Shown here: piece by piece, positions 44,045 through 52,343 of the stretch
Layout of the letters: each line of letters begins with the position of its first letter
How positions within the stretch are numbered: position 1 is the first letter of the stretch
Assembly (NCBI GenBank): GCA_021648025.1
Contig: JAKITO010000012.1
Coordinates: forward strand, 1 to 64,000
Origin: Paracoccaceae bacterium
GTDB lineage: Bacteria > Pseudomonadota > Alphaproteobacteria > Rhodobacterales > Rhodobacteraceae
Length of the DNA stretch: 64,000 nt
Direction: 5' to 3'
Position numbers and translations under genes: made by a program
The notes under the pieces: generated by a model
Databases searched by the model: none
What the model was told of the DNA's origin: nothing
The model's input: only the letters and a program-made list of their open reading frames with translations

Positions 44045-44938
44045 TCATCCCTTTTCTACGCCATTGCGTCGGGCAACAAAGTCCACAAGATGTGGAACAT
44101 AATCCTCGGGTCCGTCTCCGCCAGCGGCGTTCGCCAAGGCCAAACTGTTTTTGATCGCATTGCCGATCGGATTGGCCAGGGATACGCTGTCGGCCATGGA
44201 CTCGAGATACCTCATGTCTTTCAGGGCATTGGCCAGGGTAAATTTGTGGGCATCGCGATCCCCTTCAACCGCGTAGCCCATGAAGGTCTGGTAAAACCCG
44301 CAATCCATACGGCTGCCCCGCACAACTGAATCGAACTGGGCGGTGGTGATGCCAACCTTTTCCGAAAGCGCCAGAGCCTCGGAATACAACGCCCCATAGC
44401 CCATCGCGATGAAGTTGTTCAAAAGCTTCATCTTGTGGCCGGCCCCGTTGGCCCCCATGTGTACAATCGCCCCTGCCCATGTCGAAATTACCGGTTTGAC
44501 CCTTTCAAAAATGGCATCAGAGGCCCCAACCATAGTAGCAAGGTTGCCTTCTTCGGCCTGAACCGGCGTCCCCCCCAGAGGCGCGTCAGCCATATGAAAA
44601 CCACCCGCCTGCAACAGCGCGGCAAGCCGGGCAGTTGAATTTGGATCAGAGGTCGAGCAATCGACAATCACTGTGCCGGGTTGCATCGCGGGCATCAATG
44701 CCTCGACAATCGCTTCGACCTGCGGCGATCCTGGCGCACAGATATGGATGATCGAAGATGCCCCGGCCAGGTCTGCCAATGTTGCGGCCTCGGTGGCACC
44801 AAGTGCAACCAGATCTTCAACCGGTTTTCGGTTGGTATGGGCGATCACACTTACCGGATACCCCGCCGCATGGATGTTTTTGGCCATCCCATGCCCCATC
44901 AGGCCCACGCCGACAAAACCGATTTTTTCATTTTTCAT
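44045..44938 (-). CDS. NAD(P)-dependent 3-hydroxyisobutyrate dehydrogenase-type oxidoreductase
   Basis: 297 residues of the beta-hydroxyacid dehydrogenase family: KIGFVGVGLMGHGMAKNI (~4-21), substrate-binding DAPLGGTPVQAEEGNLATMVGA (~118-139), and the catalytic Lys in GANGAGHKMKLLNNFIAMG (~172). The family includes 3-hydroxyisobutyrate, tartronate semialdehyde and gamma-hydroxybutyrate dehydrogenases; which it is here cannot be told. It is placed between phaP and phaR, a spot where many relatives have no gene, and may supply or consume hydroxyacids related to PHA monomers. Confidence 0.88.
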   Translation of the reverse strand: MKNEKIGFVGVGLMGHGMAKNIHAAGYPVSVIAHTNRKPVEDLVALGATEAATLADLAGASSIIHICAPGSPQVEAIVEALMPAMQPGTVIVDCSTSDPNSTARLAALLQAGGFHMADAPLGGTPVQAEEGNLATMVGASDAIFERVKPVISTWAGAIVHMGANGAGHKMKLLNNFIAMGYGALYSEALALSEKVGITTAQFDSVVRGSRMDCGFYQTFMGYAVEGDRDAHKFTLANALKDMRYLESMADSVSLANPIGNAIKNSLALANAAGGDGPEDYVPHLVDFVARRNGVEKG

Positions 44939-45050
44939 AGCTTTCCCTCCGCTTGCCACAAGTGTGATGCAGACAAACATGATCTGCAACCTGTTCTATA
45001 TCCGGTGCCTGCACTGTTTGTCGGCTTGAAACGCAATCCCGCTTTACCAA

Positions 45051-45080
45051 CAAAAATGGGGCAGGCCAAAGGCCCGCCCC
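45051..45080 (-). terminator. Rho-independent terminator of phaP
   Basis: GGGGCAGGCC-AAA-GGCCCGCCCC (45058-45080) is a 10-bp stem with one A/C mismatch. On the minus strand it is followed by TTTTT (complement of 45052-45056). It lies ~50 bp past the phaP stop. Confidence 0.75.
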
Positions 45081-45126
45081 GCGCGATAACACCATTCGGG
45101 AGGAAATGGTGCCGATCAGCGTTTTC

Positions 45127-45576
45127 TTAAGCTGCTTTTTTGGCCGCAGCTGTCACGTCTTTGGTGGCTTTCTTGACCGCAGCGGACGCACCTTCACTGG
45201 CATCCTTGCCGGCCGCCATCATCAGTTCAACCGTGTCCATCTGGACTTTCTTGGCAATCTCGGCGAAGGCGGCCATGTTCTCGGCGGCAACTTCGGCAGA
45301 GGCCGACGCGAAATCGGTCATGGCTTTGGCATAATCGGCAGGCTCGGCTTTGGCTTTGGCCATGTCGCCCAGCTTGGCAAATGTCTCGTTGGCCCATTTG
45401 TTGGAAATCTCGGTGGATTTCTCGGCAGCGCCCAGCGCCAGGCCCGACAGTTTTTCGTTCAAGGAAGCTGTGTTCTTGTACACGCCTTCAAACGCAGCGG
45501 TGTCGACCGGGAATGCGCCCATGATGTCTTTCATTGCGGCGTTGATGTCTTTGGTGAAGTCTTGCGTCTTGGCCAT
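45127..45576 (-). CDS. phaP: Phasin family protein PhaP (PHA granule coat)
   Basis: The 149-residue, Ala/Lys/Glu-rich, all-helical protein (DFTKDINAAMKDIMGAFPVDTAAFEGVYKNTASLNEKL...) has the phasin motif around residues 20-75 and an Ala/Lys-rich tail (AAVKKATKDVTAAAKKAA). Phasins coat PHA granules and limit coalescence. Two CTGC-N3-GCAG repeats lie upstream, the expected targets of PhaR, and a terminator follows. phaC is directly upstream on the same strand. Confidence 0.93.
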   Translation of the reverse strand: MAKTQDFTKDINAAMKDIMGAFPVDTAAFEGVYKNTASLNEKLSGLALGAAEKSTEISNKWANETFAKLGDMAKAKAEPADYAKAMTDFASASAEVAAENMAAFAEIAKKVQMDTVELMMAAGKDASEGASAAVKKATKDVTAAAKKAA

Positions 45577-45641
45577 GTCAGTGATCCTTCAGATTAACCG
45601 GGGGAGGTTGGTTTGGTTGTCGTCTGAAGCTTATATGTATT

Positions 45642-45682
45642 CTGCGGCGCAGCATTTCAAGTATTTATTTGCTGCATCGCAG
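45642..45682 (-). promoter_or_regulatory. Tandem PhaR binding sites upstream of phaP
   Basis: CTGC-GGC-GCAG at 45642-45652 and CTGC-ATC-GCAG at 45672-45682 both match the CTGC-N3-GCAG pattern I recall for Paracoccus PhaR. They are 30 bp apart centre to centre, about three helical turns, on the same DNA face in the phaC-phaP gap. Confidence 0.75.
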
Positions 45683-45707
45683 CATAATTCTTACATATCC
45701 AACAAAA

Positions 45708-47519
45708 TCAACGGCTTGCTTTTAGCTTTACATAGCTCCCTGGGGCCGCCTCTAACACCTCATGGCTGGAATCACCCGGCGCGCGGGCTGCAACCATCTT
45801 ACCCGATCGCTTGCGCAGCCACCCTTCCCAACGCGGCCACCACGATCCTTGATGGAAATCCGCGCTTTCCAGCCAGTCGCCTGGGTCAAGCGCCATATCC
45901 TCATTGGTGTAATGGCCATATTTCTTCTTGCTCGGCGGATTGACGATGCCGGCGATATGCCCCGATTGGGTGACGATAAAGGTCCGGGACCGCCCACCCA
46001 TCTGCTGCACCCCGCGATAACAGTTGATCCAGGGGGCAATGTGGTCCGTCTCGCAGGCAATTGAACACAAGGGCACATCCACCTCGTCAAGGCGCAGGGT
46101 GTGCCCCATCAGATCAATCCCACCCTCGGCAAATTCATTGCGCTGACAAAGCCCGCGAAGATATTGCACCGCCATCAACGCCGGCAGGTTGGCCCCGTCG
46201 CCATTCCAAAACAACAGATCAAACGCAGGCGGCGTCTGCCCCATCATGTAACTGCGAATTGCCGGGGTATAAATCAGGTCGGTTGAGCGCAGATAGGAAA
46301 ACGTGCGCGCCATGATGAAGGACCGCAAAAGCCCTTGTTCCTTCACTTCTTCTTCGATCCCGTCGATGAAATCATTTTGCAGGAAGGGGGTGAATTCGCC
46401 CTGATCCGAGAAATCCGTCAAGGCGGTGAAAAACGTCGCCGATCTGATCGACTTGTCGCCGCGTTGCTTCAGCAGGGAAAGCGTCATCGCCAGGGTCGTC
46501 CCGGCAATGCAATAGCCCACTGTATTGACCTGCTTAACGCCGCATATTGCCTTAACCTCGCGAATTGCAGCAAGGTATCCGTCTTCGATGTAATCCTCCA
46601 TTCCGGTCTCGGCGTAAGAGGCATCCGGGTTGATCCAACTGACCACAAACAAGGTATATCCCTGTTCGGTTATCCACTTGATCAGGCTGTTTTTCTCTTT
46701 CAAATCAAGGATATAGAACTTGTTGATCCAGGGTGGGAACAGGATGACCGGTATTTCGTGGACCTTGTCCGTCGTTGGCCGGTATTGGATCAACTCCATC
46801 ATCCGGTTGCGATAAATCACGTCACCGGGCGTGGTGGCGATGTTGCCACCGATCTCAAACGCGGTTTCGTCAGCCAGCCGGACAACCAGCTCTCCGTCAT
46901 TGGCCTCAAGATCGGAAATCAGGTTCTCAAGCCCGTCCAAAAGCGATTGCCCTTCGGTTTCAACCGCCTTTTCCAACGCATCCGGGTTGGTGGCAAGAAA
47001 GTTGGTCGGGGCCATCATGTCGATGATTTGCCGCGAGAAGAAGCCAAGACGGCGTTTATCAAGGTCGTCCATATCCTCGACCTCATCCACCGCCTTTTCG
47101 ATCATTTCAGCGTTCATCAGGTATTGTTGCTTTATGGCAGCAAAATAGGGGTTGCTTTCCCACATCGGATTGGCAAACCGTCGATCTGTGGGCCGCTCTT
47201 CGCTGCGCTGCATCGCGGCAAACTGCGCCACGGATTGGCTCCAGAGTTCCATCTGTTGCTGCATCAGCTTGCCCGGGTCAGCCAGGGATTTGGTCCAATA
47301 CGAAGTCATCGCCCGGGCAAACAGCTCTTGATCAGGCCCGTCCAACGCTTTGTTATGCCCGGATTTACCAGTGGCCCGGCGCGCCATCACTTCGTTCAGG
47401 CGCTTGGAAAGGGCGTCAACCTTAGCCAGGTTCTGGCTCAGACGCGCCCCAGGATCATCGGCAGCATCGCCGGATGCATCATCGGGCAGTTTACCTCGGC
47501 TCTCATCACTGGTTGTCAT
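45708..47519 (-). CDS. phaC: Class I polyhydroxyalkanoate synthase PhaC
   Basis: PhaC polymerises (R)-3-hydroxyacyl-CoA to PHA on granule surfaces. The 603-residue length and lack of a PhaE partner fit class I. The lipase-like box has Cys: VNTVGYCIAGTT with Cys337. Asp492 (CETDHIAPW) and His521 (QSGHIAGIVNPP) complete the triad. The N-terminal ~230 residues form the class I-specific region. phaP follows downstream, and phaZ is divergent with one PhaR-type site between them. Confidence 0.97.
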   Translation of the reverse strand: MTTSDESRGKLPDDASGDAADDPGARLSQNLAKVDALSKRLNEVMARRATGKSGHNKALDGPDQELFARAMTSYWTKSLADPGKLMQQQMELWSQSVAQFAAMQRSEERPTDRRFANPMWESNPYFAAIKQQYLMNAEMIEKAVDEVEDMDDLDKRRLGFFSRQIIDMMAPTNFLATNPDALEKAVETEGQSLLDGLENLISDLEANDGELVVRLADETAFEIGGNIATTPGDVIYRNRMMELIQYRPTTDKVHEIPVILFPPWINKFYILDLKEKNSLIKWITEQGYTLFVVSWINPDASYAETGMEDYIEDGYLAAIREVKAICGVKQVNTVGYCIAGTTLAMTLSLLKQRGDKSIRSATFFTALTDFSDQGEFTPFLQNDFIDGIEEEVKEQGLLRSFIMARTFSYLRSTDLIYTPAIRSYMMGQTPPAFDLLFWNGDGANLPALMAVQYLRGLCQRNEFAEGGIDLMGHTLRLDEVDVPLCSIACETDHIAPWINCYRGVQQMGGRSRTFIVTQSGHIAGIVNPPSKKKYGHYTNEDMALDPGDWLESADFHQGSWWPRWEGWLRKRSGKMVAARAPGDSSHEVLEAAPGSYVKLKASR

Positions 47520-47543
47520 CTTAACCTTTGCCCCCTATTAATG

Positions 47544-47554
47544 CTGCTGTGCAG
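47544..47554. promoter_or_regulatory. PhaR-type site between phaC and phaZ
   Basis: CTGC-TGT-GCAG lies 25 bp upstream of the phaC start and 90 bp before phaZ. It is the third exact match to the pattern seen twice upstream of phaP. Confidence 0.6.
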
Positions 47555-47643
47555 AATAACTGCGTTCCCGCCAAAATGCAAAGCGCATGATTGGCTCAAT
47601 CGCAGAGAGATTGCAAAGTTGAGGCCGTTCGAGGAGAGCACAC

Positions 47644-48939
47644 ATGCGCCATATGATGACCTATGACCTGATGGAAACCGCCCGAAACACCCAACAATGG
47701 ATGGGTGCATCTGCCAAAGCACTGGCCTCGTACCCGATGTTTTCAATGGTTCCCAACCCCGCCCTGAACTGGATGGCGGCGTGGGGTGACGTGACGGAAC
47801 GGGCGTTTGAACGCATGGTGGTCAAGCCCGATTGGGGGATCCGCACCTTTACCTGCGAGGATGGCAAGGATCATCTGGTTGAGATTAACAAGGTGGTGGA
47901 ACGCGCCTTTGGTGACCTGATCCATTTCAACGTGCGCGGACGCGAGACACAAGCACGCAAGGTTTTGCTGGTGGCACCCATGTCTGGCCACTACGCGACG
48001 CTGCTGCGCAGCACGGTCAAAAGTCTGATGGTCAATTGCGAGGTCTATATCACCGATTGGCACAATGCACGCGATATCCCCGTTTCAAAGGGCAAGTTCG
48101 ACATCGAGGATTATACCTGTTATCTGGTTGATTTCATGCGTGAAATGGGACCAAAGACGCATATAGTCGCGGTGTGCCAGCCGGTGCCTCTGACCCTGGC
48201 CGCCACTGCCTATCTTGCCGAACTGGACCCGGATGCCCAACCCCTTACCCTGACTTTGATCGGCGGGCCGGTCGACCCGGACGCCAATCCCACCGATGTC
48301 ACCGATTTTGGCCATCGCGTCACCATGGGGCAGCTTGAACAGACAGCAATCCAGAGGGTTGGCTTTAAACATTCCGGCGTTGGTCGGATGGTGTACCCCG
48401 GCCTGTTGCAACTGGCATCGTTCATTTCGATGAACCGCGAACGCCATACCAAGGCATTTACCGACCAAATTCAGAGGTCGGCCAAAGGCGAAGCCTCGGA
48501 TCAGGATTCGCACAACCGCTTTTATGACGAATATCTGGCGGTGATGGACATGACAGCCGAATTTTACCTTTCGACCGTCGAGCGTATTTTCAAAGGTCGC
48601 GAGATTGCCCGCAACGAATTTTTCGTCAACGGCCACAAGATCGACATCGGCAAAATCACCCGCGTCGCGGTGAAAACTGTCGAAGGCGCAAACGACGATA
48701 TTTCCGCCCCCGGCCAATGTATTGCCGCCCTTGATCTGTGTACCGGCCTGCCCGATTCGTTAAAGGCATCGCATGTCGAACCTGGTGCCGGACACTACGG
48801 CATCTTCGCCGGTCGCTCGTGGCGCGACAATATCCGCCCGCTGGTGATTGACTTCATGAACGCCAATTCCGGGGCTTCAACCGCTAAAAAGACGGTCGGG
48901 AAAACTCGCAAGAAACCGGCCAATAGAAACGCCGCGTAA
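47644..48939 (+). CDS. phaZ: Intracellular polyhydroxyalkanoate depolymerase PhaZ
   Basis: PhaZ mobilises stored PHA. The 431-residue protein has the layout of the Ralstonia-type intracellular depolymerase PhaZ1. HFNVRGRETQARKVLLVAPMSGHYATLLR (~94-122) precedes the active-site Cys178 in IVAVCQPVPLTLAA, and EPGAGHYGIFAGRSWR near residue 385 carries the catalytic His. The C-terminus is Lys-rich. GAGGAG lies 10 nt before the ATG. It is divergent from phaC, so storage and use are controlled from the same gap. The next gene overlaps its stop by 1 nt. Confidence 0.95.
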   Translation: MRHMMTYDLMETARNTQQWMGASAKALASYPMFSMVPNPALNWMAAWGDVTERAFERMVVKPDWGIRTFTCEDGKDHLVEINKVVERAFGDLIHFNVRGRETQARKVLLVAPMSGHYATLLRSTVKSLMVNCEVYITDWHNARDIPVSKGKFDIEDYTCYLVDFMREMGPKTHIVAVCQPVPLTLAATAYLAELDPDAQPLTLTLIGGPVDPDANPTDVTDFGHRVTMGQLEQTAIQRVGFKHSGVGRMVYPGLLQLASFISMNRERHTKAFTDQIQRSAKGEASDQDSHNRFYDEYLAVMDMTAEFYLSTVERIFKGREIARNEFFVNGHKIDIGKITRVAVKTVEGANDDISAPGQCIAALDLCTGLPDSLKASHVEPGAGHYGIFAGRSWRDNIRPLVIDFMNANSGASTAKKTVGKTRKKPANRNAA

Positions 48940-49520
48940 TGGCGCCAAACAACGCGCCTCTGGATTTCGCCTGTTCGTGCGGCCAGATTCAGGGGCATAT
49001 CACCCCGCAAGCCGTGCAAACCGGCACCCATACGGCGTGTTATTGTCGCGATTGCCGTGCGGCAGAACTCTACTTTGATCAACCCGATCCCGCGCCCGGC
49101 CCGGTCGACCTGTTTCAGACAACGCCTGATACCCTTACCATCGCCAAAGGGACCGATCTGCTGGGCCTGCTACGGCTTAGCCCAAGGGGAACCATGCGGT
49201 GGTATGCCACGTGCTGCAATCTGCCAATGTTCAACACAACCCCCAGAGCAAAACTCGCCTTTGTCGGACTAAAGGTGGCAATCCTGGCAGAACCGGACCG
49301 GGTCGGCCCGGTTGTCGCCAAAAGTTTCATTCCGGGCGTGGGCGGCAAAACCTCGCACAAAGGCATAGTGCCGGTAGTTTTCAGCATTCTCACAAAGATG
49401 CTGGCCGCACGCCTGTCCGGAAACTGGCGTCAAACCCCGTTTTTCGATGAGACCGGCGCGCCCGTTGCCAAGGCAACCATTCCCAGCAAGAAAGACCGCG
49501 CCGCCCTTTACCCGCGTTAA
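48939..49520 (+). CDS. DUF6151-type protein with GFA-like Cys motifs
   Basis: 193 residues. The N-terminus carries CSCGQIQGH (~12) and ACYCRDCRAA (~33-41), the paired Cys arrangement seen in GFA/Mss4-like zinc folds; RWYATCCNLPMFNT adds two more Cys (~90). I believe the family is DUF6151, of unknown function. The ATG overlaps the phaZ stop (TAATG), which points to co-translation with the depolymerase. The 3' end overlaps the convergent hydrolase gene by 4 bp. Confidence 0.75.
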   Translation: MAPNNAPLDFACSCGQIQGHITPQAVQTGTHTACYCRDCRAAELYFDQPDPAPGPVDLFQTTPDTLTIAKGTDLLGLLRLSPRGTMRWYATCCNLPMFNTTPRAKLAFVGLKVAILAEPDRVGPVVAKSFIPGVGGKTSHKGIVPVVFSILTKMLAARLSGNWRQTPFFDETGAPVAKATIPSKKDRAALYPR

Positions 49521-50227
49521 CGCAGGATCAAAGGCTGATCCAGCCAGTCGCGAAGCGCGCTTGTGGTCAATTCGGGCTGTTCCAATGTGGGCAAATGCCC
49601 AGCCTCTTCAATCACCGTCAACTGCGCATCAGGCAGCAATCGGGTCATGAATTCCTGACGCTGAGCAGGCGTCAGCGGGTCGTGCGCGCCAAAGATTATC
49701 CGGGTCGGCACGGTGCATTTGCGCAAAGTCCCCTGCTGATCGGGCCGTCGCTGCATGGCGCGCGATTGCGACACAAACACCTCTGGTCCCAGATCGCGGC
49801 CCATATCCAGCAGCAGATTTGTGATTTCCAGTCGCGCCGAGCCGGGTGCAAGGTAATCAGACGGCATGTTTTCACGCAGCACGTCTTGCAATCGCCCGGC
49901 CTTGGCGCCGATGATCATCGGCTCTCTGGTGGCGGCAATGGCAGGGGGCTCCGACAGCGGGTTGGTGGCGATCAGGCACAGCCGTGTTATCCGGTTGCCG
50001 GCCCGTTTCAACAGCTCCATTGCCACCACCCCGCCAAGGCCCAACCCCGCCAACGCAAAGCGCTGCGGCAGTTGATCCAATAGCGACCTGGCAATATCCT
50101 CGACCCGGTCAGCTTGGGTAAGGGGCGCAATGGTAATCGCCCGCCCGGATGCTAACGACCTGATTTGCGACGTAAATACCCGGTCATCGCACATAATGTC
50201 CGGCAGCAATACCAATGCTTCTGTCAT
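49517..50227 (-). CDS. Alpha/beta-hydrolase fold protein lacking the nucleophile serine
   Basis: 236 residues with an alpha/beta-hydrolase core: LVLLPDIMCDDRVF at the oxyanion strand, the acid in RIIFGAHDPLTPAQ (~185) and the base in IEEAGHLPTLEQPE (~215). The nucleophile elbow, however, reads FALAGLGLGGVVAMEL, with Gly63 at the Ser position of G-x-S-x-G. It should therefore not be a serine hydrolase; it may bind a ligand or use another mechanism. It lies 64 bp after a four-gene coupled operon on the same strand. Confidence 0.8.
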   Translation of the reverse strand: MTEALVLLPDIMCDDRVFTSQIRSLASGRAITIAPLTQADRVEDIARSLLDQLPQRFALAGLGLGGVVAMELLKRAGNRITRLCLIATNPLSEPPAIAATREPMIIGAKAGRLQDVLRENMPSDYLAPGSARLEITNLLLDMGRDLGPEVFVSQSRAMQRRPDQQGTLRKCTVPTRIIFGAHDPLTPAQRQEFMTRLLPDAQLTVIEEAGHLPTLEQPELTTSALRDWLDQPLILR

Positions 50228-50290
50228 GCCTTACCTGCCTTTTTTGGGCCACTCTGGCGCTTGGGCGGAATCCTGGCAAGGCCCTTCCCT

Positions 50291-50923
50291 TCAAGGATAA
50301 GAAATTCCGCAAAAGGGTGGGAAATCTGCATACCGTTCTTGCCGCGTGACCAATGGCTCTTCCGGCTCTGCACCAGAGGCCAACAGGTTTCCACGCGGCG
50401 CAATATAGCTGTCAATCCGGCGGCGCGGGACAGGTCTCCAGACCAGATTAAAGGCGCAGAGCTTTGGGAAAAACCAGATTTCGGAATAGTCCAGATGATC
50501 GTGCATCCACCACGCCAGATCGCGCCAATCGCGGCCCGCCTCAAAGCGGTCTGCAAACCACGGGATCACCACCGAGGCCCCGGCCACCCGTGCCTCGCCC
50601 TGCCCCCAATCCCAGATATGACATTCCACCGGGTTGTCATTGCGCGCGCAATTCAGGCGGTTTTCATTGCCATATTGGTTCAGCGCGCGCGACCGATACC
50701 CTGAACGCACTGCCAGCCGACCAAAGGTCTCCTCCAATGGGTCCAGCAAGGTCTGGCAAAACGCCCGCCCGGTCTCAATCGCCAGATCTGGGTGGTCGGG
50801 GATGTTCTGCATTGCGTGCAGGTTGCCAATCTCGGAATACAGAAAGTCGCGCATGAAAAAGTGTTTCGAAAGCCGCACCCGCCCCAGGTTTTCCAACCCG
50901 CGCATGGACCCCGGCCTGCGCAT
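50291..50923 (-). CDS. Conserved protein resembling peptidase M15-type enzymes
   Basis: 210 residues from the ATG at 50923, which overlaps the VOC gene stop by 1 nt (TGATG). It contains LSKHFFMRDFLYSE, LAVRSGYRSRALN (M15-like 'SGYRS'), ECHIWDWG, SEIWFFPKLCAFNLVW and RRRIDSYIAPRG, a pattern I recall from conserved proteobacterial proteins related to M15 D-Ala-D-Ala peptidases. The usual SxHxxGxAxD zinc motif is only partly recognisable (HIWDWG), so catalytic activity is uncertain. It is the last of four coupled genes. Confidence 0.65.
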   Translation of the reverse strand: MRRPGSMRGLENLGRVRLSKHFFMRDFLYSEIGNLHAMQNIPDHPDLAIETGRAFCQTLLDPLEETFGRLAVRSGYRSRALNQYGNENRLNCARNDNPVECHIWDWGQGEARVAGASVVIPWFADRFEAGRDWRDLAWWMHDHLDYSEIWFFPKLCAFNLVWRPVPRRRIDSYIAPRGNLLASGAEPEEPLVTRQERYADFPPFCGISYP

Positions 50924-51354
50924 CAGCCGTACCCGTTCCAACGAAACCCACCATCCCCGGCCAATGGTGAAAACGGGTTGAACGCCACCTCCCAGATACA
51001 GCCGTCCGGGGCGCGGAAATAGCCGTGATGCCCACCCCAGAACACATCCGCCGCCGGCTTCAGCACCTCGGCCCCGGCCTGTTTCGCGCGTTCCAGAATT
51101 TCGGCTACGTCGCCTTTTTCGCGCACATTATAGCCCAACGTCATGGCACCATGACCAAGCGCTGTAACCTCCAGCCCCATATCCCCTGCCAGCTTTTCAA
51201 GCGGGTAAAGCCCCAGCGTCTGGCCAATCAGATCAAACGCCACAACCCCGTCCTGCGACGTGACCCGTTGCCAGCCGAGTGCTTGGTAAAACGTCGCCGC
51301 CGCATCCATGTCTGCAACCCCGAGGGTGATCAGGCTTACCCTTTGCTCCATCAT
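50923..51354 (-). CDS. VOC (glyoxalase/bleomycin resistance) family protein
   Basis: 143 residues with two beta-alpha-beta-beta-beta modules: SLITLGVADMDAAATFYQALGWQ (~6-28) and AEVLKPAADVFWGGHHGYFRAPDGCIWEVAFNP (~95-128). The Glu in WEVAFNP is the usual metal ligand. Family members include glyoxalase I, dioxygenases and binding proteins; no specific role is evident. Its start overlaps the upstream hydrolase stop by 4 nt (ATGA), and its stop overlaps the next gene by 1 nt. Confidence 0.88.
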   Translation of the reverse strand: MMEQRVSLITLGVADMDAAATFYQALGWQRVTSQDGVVAFDLIGQTLGLYPLEKLAGDMGLEVTALGHGAMTLGYNVREKGDVAEILERAKQAGAEVLKPAADVFWGGHHGYFRAPDGCIWEVAFNPFSPLAGDGGFRWNGYG

Positions 51355-52343
51355 TCAACCCCTTGTTTTGCCAGCCATTCCAACATTCCACTAACCGCGC
51401 CACTGGTCTGTCCCGGCGACATGATATCGCCCGCAATCACATGCGAATGCGGGTCATCCCCTGGTCCCATCTCAACCGTTTGAATATCCGAAGGCCCGCC
51501 CCATTTTCCGGCAACTTTACGTGTCAAATCCGGGCGCACAACCTTGTCACCTTCGGAAAACCAGAACAATGCCGGGATGGTGGCCTGAGAGAAATCAAGG
51601 GCCGTGACCTTTTTCACCAACGCCCCCATCGGCATCAATGCCGTGTACGGGTAAGGATTGCTCCAATACCCCGCGCGGGCCGGATTATCCGAGGTGGACC
51701 GGTATTCACCACCCAGCACCACCGGCAACCAATATTTCGCGCCCGGCCATGTCATCAGAAACGCGGCCCCGTTGTTAAGCCCGAAATTCGGAGACACAAA
51801 GATCATCGCCGCCACCTTGTCCGACATCTGCGGGTTCAAAGCCGCCGCCGCCGCCAATGTGCCCCCGGTCGAGGTGGAAATCACCACCACCCGGTCGCCC
51901 ACCATGCGCGCCGCTGCCAGCCCTTCGGCCATTTCAACCATCCATGTGCTGGCAGATGCACGCCCCAACGCAGCACCAGGAACCCCGTGGCCCTGAAGAC
52001 GGGTATAGACCAGATTGGCCCCCAAAGCGGCGGCAATCCGGTCAGGAACCGGGCGGATTTCCTCTGATGTGGCAGAAAATCCATGCACGTAAAGCACGGA
52101 AATAGCGGTGCGTTTGCCGGTGAACCCGTCGGCCCAGATCACCCGCTTTTCGGTGCCCGGGACAATGTCATCGACCTTGGATTCAATCGTCTCAAAATAG
52201 GTCTGCACCGCGTCGTCAAATTTACCCGGATCAAAAGATGGGGCCAGATCGACATCTTCATAAGGTCCAAATTGCCACAAGGTGACGCCAACCACGACCA
52301 GCACCGCCAATGCCCGTCCCAAAAACCTGCCTAATTTGCGCAT
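51351..52343 (-). CDS. Membrane-anchored alpha/beta-hydrolase
   Basis: 330 residues. An N-terminal hydrophobic segment after MRKLGRFLGR (ALAVLVVVGVTLWQF) acts as signal anchor, placing the catalytic domain in the periplasm. The hydrolase domain has AISVLYVHGFSATSEEIRPVPD (~80), the nucleophile in VVVISTSTGGTLAAA (~155; S-T-S-T-G instead of G-x-S-x-G) and an acid near FSEGDKVV; the base is probably the His in DPHSHVI (~303). It overlaps the upstream hydrolase gene by 1 nt and the VOC gene by 4 nt. Confidence 0.82.
   Translation of the reverse strand: MRKLGRFLGRALAVLVVVGVTLWQFGPYEDVDLAPSFDPGKFDDAVQTYFETIESKVDDIVPGTEKRVIWADGFTGKRTAISVLYVHGFSATSEEIRPVPDRIAAALGANLVYTRLQGHGVPGAALGRASASTWMVEMAEGLAAARMVGDRVVVISTSTGGTLAAAAALNPQMSDKVAAMIFVSPNFGLNNGAAFLMTWPGAKYWLPVVLGGEYRSTSDNPARAGYWSNPYPYTALMPMGALVKKVTALDFSQATIPALFWFSEGDKVVRPDLTRKVAGKWGGPSDIQTVEMGPGDDPHSHVIAGDIMSPGQTSGAVSGMLEWLAKQGVE

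Noticed and set aside
46335-47666. 443-codon open frame on the + strand across phaC
   Set aside because: It is the antisense of phaC, whose protein has all synthase motifs; the translation is Arg/His/Gly-rich without any family motif.
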